DNA from: Eremophila alpestris peregrina
Lineage: Eukaryota > Chordata > Aves > Passeriformes > Alaudidae
Reading direction: 5' to 3'
Length of the DNA stretch: 64,000 nucleotides
NCBI GenBank assembly: GCA_009792885.1
Contig: WMCF01000033.1
Location: forward strand, 3,723,344-3,787,343
Of the stretch, positions 62,898 through 64,000 are shown in pieces (within the stretch, counting starts at the first letter, position 1; every line of letters starts with the position of its first letter). The notes below the pieces were generated by a model. The model did not search any database and had not been told where the DNA came from. It saw only the letters and a program-made list of their open reading frames with translations. A program made the translations under genes and the position numbers.

Positions 62898-62935
62898 CTA
62901 AATACGGAAATGTCCTGTCACATGGTATCTTGAAA
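62898..62935 (-). promoter_or_regulatory. Gene B putative core promoter block, shared with gene A
   Basis: The minus strand reads CCATGTGACAGGA, then ATTTCC and TATTTAG, ending 135 nt before the gene B ATG. It differs from the gene A block by a 2-nt deletion next to the E-box and a few substitutions. Downstream the two sequences still share a TTTCTC-like stretch and an ACTGAGAAGGA string. Likely the duplicated core promoter, but no start site can be read from sequence alone. Confidence 0.5.
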
Positions 62936-63243
62936 TAACTGGAGTGCACACTGTAAACACTGCTCTCTTTGAAGAGCTAGTCCCATCCAAAACTGAAGTC
63001 TCCATCCTTGCAACTAGAGGTAGAGACATTTGTCATATTCTGTGACATTGCTAATATTGGTTAGTTGTTGGGGAGCTACACAGGACAGACTTGGAAAAAC
63101 AACTTGAGAATTGGGGACAAGAAACCCACAGTGAAATAGCATTAATCAAAATCCTCAGCTTTAACCCTTACATCTCAGAAACAAAGAGAGACAAAATCCT
63201 AGTTGTTCAATACATTGCAATTATGTCACAGCACTATATATGT

Positions 63244-63264
63244 AGCTATATATATATATATATA
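63244..63264. repeat. TA dinucleotide run
   Basis: About ten TA units upstream of gene B, followed by CACAC. Confidence 0.85.
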
Positions 63265-64000
63265 CACACTGCAGTTTTCAGTGAATTATGAGTTCTTGCT
63301 CACTTTGAGGCAAATTTAGCATCATTATTCTGCTTTATTTGATCCCAGTTTGGGTCTGGGCTGTTCATAATTACTTGTCAAAGACCTGAAAAAAGTGAAG
63401 ATGTTCAACACTGTAGTGATAAGCTTCCCTGTAACAGAAAGGAAACTTTTGCCTGGAATACTTTAATACTTTATCAAGTAAAAGGATGTGTTTATGTATC
63501 TGAGAAACTCCTAATGAGGCTGTTTCAGGACAAAGCCAAAGAGAATCTTAATTGGAAAAGCTCCTTTTAAGCTGTGAGCAAAGTGCTCATCTGAGGACTT
63601 GTATTATGGCAGTTTTTTACAAATATGCTACAAAGCTCTACTGCAAATGTTCACAAGTCCCTCTATTCCTTCTGTTTATTTACATCAGTGAAATCAAAAG
63701 AAGTTGTGATAATGAAATTGAAAAAATCAGGAAGTGTAATAGCCAGTAGTGAGATATATATAGAAGCTGAACAGTAGATGTAATAGGAGGAGCAACTAAT
63801 GATGTTTTTTTTTTTTAAGGACTGTTGGGGAAAATTCTTGCAAGGACCAGACAAACTTGTTGACTTGGCTGTGGAAAGTAGTAAGAGAGAAAAGTATTTT
63901 CTGAAAAAAAATCTAGATTACAGCAAAATTAGGAATTTAATAAATTGTTTAATAATAACTATTTTGTTTGCAGGTCACATTAAGGGAGGGCTTAGTGTGA

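Larger units (their letters stand above)
62764..64000. other. Gene B upstream region
   Basis: Contains the shared promoter-like block at 62898-62935 and a TA dinucleotide run near 63244-63264. I see no further exon, and no membrane-tail exon of another tandem copy, up to the right edge. Confidence 0.6.

Overview
The window looks like nuclear DNA of a bird. Coding exons are short and separated by AT-rich introns with GT-AG borders, and CR1-type LINE fragments ending in the ATTCTGTG-like octamer are present. The recognisable protein is a vertebrate macrophage mannose receptor. I cannot name the species.

Almost the whole window is two head-to-tail copies of an MRC1-like gene on the minus strand. 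The upstream copy (gene B, coding 62763 down to 30506) is complete in the window. I resolve 29 coding exons totalling 3936 nt, which is 1311 codons plus a stop: signal peptide, fibronectin type II domain (FNII), eight C-type lectin-like domains (CTLD1-8), a short stalk, one transmembrane helix and a 43-residue tail. The downstream copy (gene A, coding from 28063 down to 1178) is cut by the left edge. Its first 25 coding exons (3646 nt) encode signal peptide, ricin-type cysteine-rich domain (CysR), FNII and CTLD1-7. CTLD8, membrane anchor and tail must lie to the left. About 2.4 kb separates the gene B stop from the gene A start.

Both copies look functional. Every exon has consensus splice borders, and each of the 24 shared exons is either identical in length between copies or differs by a multiple of three. 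The copies have nevertheless diverged in binding equipment. Gene B has no intact CysR exon, and its exon 1 and FNII exon have matching phase, so a shortened receptor is read directly. Gene A keeps CysR but has lost the EPN and WND calcium/sugar ligands of CTLD4, the main mannose-binding domain of mammalian MRC1; gene B keeps both there. In CTLD5 the pattern reverses: gene A has EPN plus WND, gene B has EPN plus WKD. This suggests reciprocal specialisation after duplication.

The upstream regions of the two genes share a roughly 40-bp block about 130 nt before each ATG, a likely duplicated core promoter. Other content: five CR1 fragments (about 10575-10666, 14790-15208, 15209-16736, 23851-24028, 24787-25035), all within gene A introns; a 56-bp GC-rich minisatellite running into a 75-base assembly gap (31751-31972) in a gene B intron; three two-copy tandem duplications in gene B introns; and simple repeats. 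I saw no RNA genes and no convincing plus-strand genes. Introns not listed separately are AT-rich and hold nothing I recognise.
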